A DNA stretch of 64,000 bases from an uncultured Gammaproteobacteria bacterium. GTDB taxonomy: Bacteria; Pseudomonadota; Gammaproteobacteria; HK1. Under the pieces are notes generated by a model. That model did no database searches, was not told the origin of the DNA, and saw nothing but the letters and a program-made list of their open reading frames with translations. The stretch is from positions 3,091,001 through 3,155,000 of the forward strand of contig OY282353.1 of assembly GCA_958295465.1 (NCBI GenBank), given 5' to 3'. Below are positions 63,177 through 64,000 of the stretch, piece after piece. The position numbers and the translations under genes are program-made. The stretch's first letter is position 1. Each line of letters begins with the position of its first letter.

Positions 63177-64000
63177 CGACCGCCTCCGCCGGATTCAGCG
63201 CATTCTCCGTGAACACTTGCCACCCCGCTGCCGCGAATGCGACGGCGCGCGCTTCCTGGTCCGGGAGAAGGACCGCGATCCCGTGCGCCGGCCAGGCAAG
63301 CTCGGCCTCGGCAAGCACCGCGCTCCGGTCTCCGGCGAGTTCGAATCCTGCCTCCGGCACGGGGCGCTCCGCGCTCGGACAGCTTCGCCAGCAGGGCGTG
63401 CGTCTCGGGAGCCGCCAGCCCGATGGCTTCCTCCCAGCCTTCGCCGGGCGGCGGGCCGGACCCGTATTCGGCTTCGGGGCCGGGAGCGGCCGGGCCTTCC
63501 GCCGCGGGGGCGAACTCCGGGTAGAGGCCGCTTCTCGCGCCGCGGCGGGTCGTCCACCACGCGCCGGGCAGGAATTGCAGGAGGTTGAACAGCCGTAACA
63601 CCCCGTTCCAGGCGCGCCGGTAGCCCGGACTCTCGCGGCTCGCCTCGTCGTCGTGAAGGTGCATGATCGCGGCCATTGCGCCGGGATCGTCTTCCTCGAC
63701 GGCAGCGAGCGGCAGCGCGACGAAGAGGTCCGTGTAGAAGTAGAGGTCGTGGGGCTGTCCGGTGGCCACCGTGGCGGTGAGCGCGTTGCCGTCGCGGCGT
63801 CCCGCGCGCCCGATGCGTTGCAGGTAGTTCGCCTGCGCGGGCGGCACGGAGCACAGCACCACGGTGGAGAGGTCGCCGACGTCGATACCGAGCTCCAGGG
63901 TGGTCGTCGCGGAGAGCAGGCGCCCGCCGCCAGCCCATGAGCTGCGCCGCCTGCGCTACCACCACCCGCCGCAGCACTCTTCCTGTGTCCCCGCCGGTGA
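63130..64000 (-). pseudogene. Decayed DEAD/DEAH-box helicase fragment (runs out of the window)
   Basis: The minus strand shows SATTTLELGIDVGDL, then SVPPAQANYLQRIGRAGRRDG (helicase motifs V and VI), YFYTDLFVALPL, then WEEAIGLAAPETHALLAKLSE. Around 63370 the frame changes and real sequence goes on one frame away as ERPVPEAGFELAGDRSAVLAEAELAWP and ENALNPAEAVVNALAG. A stop also appears in frame upstream of about 63930. So there are at least two frame disruptions. The gene is a remnant of a DUF1998-type defence or repair helicase; the 5' end lies outside. Confidence 0.7.

Overview
The window is high-GC bacterial chromosome, probably from a beta- or gammaproteobacterium. The pointers are a darP/yjgA gene, a recD fragment, an NE0113-type CRISPR protein, TRAP transporters and PPK2. 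There is no rRNA or tRNA by which to place it further. Two stretches, about 40.5-43.2 kb and 51.0-53.0 kb, are visibly richer in A/T than their surroundings and look imported.

Region 1 (1-16 kb). After a clipped DUF2235 hydrolase gene comes a complete type III-A (Csm) CRISPR-Cas locus, read on the minus strand. Its order is cas6, an NE0113-family CARF gene, cas10 (HD and GGDD motifs intact), csm2, csm3, csm4, csm5, a stray MntA-type nucleotidyltransferase, a TIGR02710-type CARF-HEPN gene, a frameshifted TM1812-type CARF gene, cas2, cas1, a second cas2, and an array of 11 repeats and 10 spacers. A lone VapB-like antitoxin sits on the plus strand inside the locus. The expected scheme is that Cas6 matures crRNA, Cas10-Csm2-5 recognises and cuts target RNA, Cas10 makes cyclic oligoadenylate, and the CARF proteins sense or degrade it. 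The second cas2 frame runs through the leader and stops inside the first CRISPR repeat.

Region 2 (16-40 kb) is metabolic. It holds a DadA-like FAD oxidase, a merR remnant, a LivK-type binding protein, an exported metallo-beta-lactamase-fold hydrolase, a VOC-cupin protein beside kynureninase, a hydroxyisobutyrate-dehydrogenase-like enzyme with a PotD-like binding protein and a BCCT carrier, then a TRAP transporter (dctPQM) followed by an unusual HisA-like/nucleoside-deoxyribosyltransferase-like fusion, an LLM flavin enzyme and a ThDP enzyme. A methylcrotonyl-CoA carboxylase pair (mccA, mccB) and ppk2 close the region.

Region 3 (40-64 kb) mixes defence genes with remodelled chromosome. It has a XamI-type restriction-modification pair, orphan RHH and HicB genes, gamma-glutamyltransferase, alcohol dehydrogenase, a recD 3' fragment fused to a piece of duplicated antitoxin gene, a two-gene PRTase-like plus NADAR-HhH operon (the best candidate for an under-described system), a VapC module, an aminopeptidase N swollen by in-frame repeats, a second restriction-modification pair preceded by a frameshifted RHH gene, darP, a Uma2 nuclease-like gene, a PD-(D/E)XK-like gene and a decayed helicase.

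Two themes recur. Palindromic REP-like units occur in cas6, beside cas6 and in pepN, where one copy is tandemly repeated in frame. Several housekeeping enzymes (pepN, mccA, the ThDP enzyme) and Cas6 carry long Ala/Gly/Pro/Thr-rich insertions.
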